6,160 nucleotides of DNA. It comes from Pseudomonadota bacterium (GTDB taxonomy: Bacteria > Myxococcota > Polyangia > Polyangiales > Polyangiaceae). The notes beneath the pieces are model-generated. The model was not told where the DNA came from. It searched no databases and saw only the letters and a list, made by a program, of their open reading frames with translations. The stretch's first letter is position 1; every line of letters begins with the position of its first letter. The stretch lies in NCBI GenBank assembly GCA_023419055.1, contig JAEZYO010000877.1, positions 1 through 6,160 of the forward strand. The letters run 5' to 3'. A program made the translations under genes and the position numbers. Below, piece after piece: positions 6,139-6,160 of the stretch.

Positions 6139-6160
6139 TTCGATTCACTTTCCCCCTTTC

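Noticed and set aside
1..6160. A novel defence, mobile or biosynthetic system
   Set aside because: All substantial frames are explained by two VOC proteins, AckA, Pta and one lipoprotein. I saw no transposase, integrase, nuclease, toxin-antitoxin pair, CRISPR repeat or reverse transcriptase.

Overview
The window reads as an ordinary stretch of chromosome from a GC-rich bacterium. The best guess is a member of the Myxococcota (delta-proteobacterial lineage). This is inferred from high GC, strong G/C preference at third codon positions, and a predicted lipoprotein joining cysteine-rich repeats to a fibro-slime/PA14-type domain, a combination common in myxobacteria. No rRNA, tRNA, CRISPR array, insertion sequence, integrase or phage gene was seen.

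Layout, left to right. (1) Positions 1-121 hold no gene but contain a perfect 11-bp inverted repeat (60-97) just past the 3' end of the first gene. (2) Two minus-strand genes, 122-598 and 693-1304, encode tandem paralogues of the PhnB/YjdN-like glyoxalase (VOC) superfamily, about 76% identical in protein. Each has its own Shine-Dalgarno sequence. The upstream copy carries an extra 44-residue tail. (3) Positions 1305-1734 are a gene-free spacer between divergent transcription units. (4) Plus-strand ackA (1735-2913) and pta (2910-5021) overlap by four bases (ATGA). Together they encode the complete acetyl-CoA / acetyl phosphate / acetate pathway. (5) A minus-strand gene (5023-6027) encodes a predicted secreted lipoprotein with three Cys-rich repeats and a C-terminal fibro-slime domain. 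It converges on pta, with a single base between the two stop codons. (6) The last 133 bases are the upstream region of that gene and carry a 7-bp inverted repeat.

Functionally, only ackA and pta clearly work together. Pta makes acetyl phosphate from acetyl-CoA, and AckA uses it to phosphorylate ADP, or the reverse when acetate is assimilated. The VOC pair and the lipoprotein have no evident link to them. I looked for an undescribed system and found none. The points most worth a second look are the patchy near-identity of the VOC duplicates, the tail on one of them, the regular Cys-repeat lipoprotein, and the almost abutting convergent gene ends.
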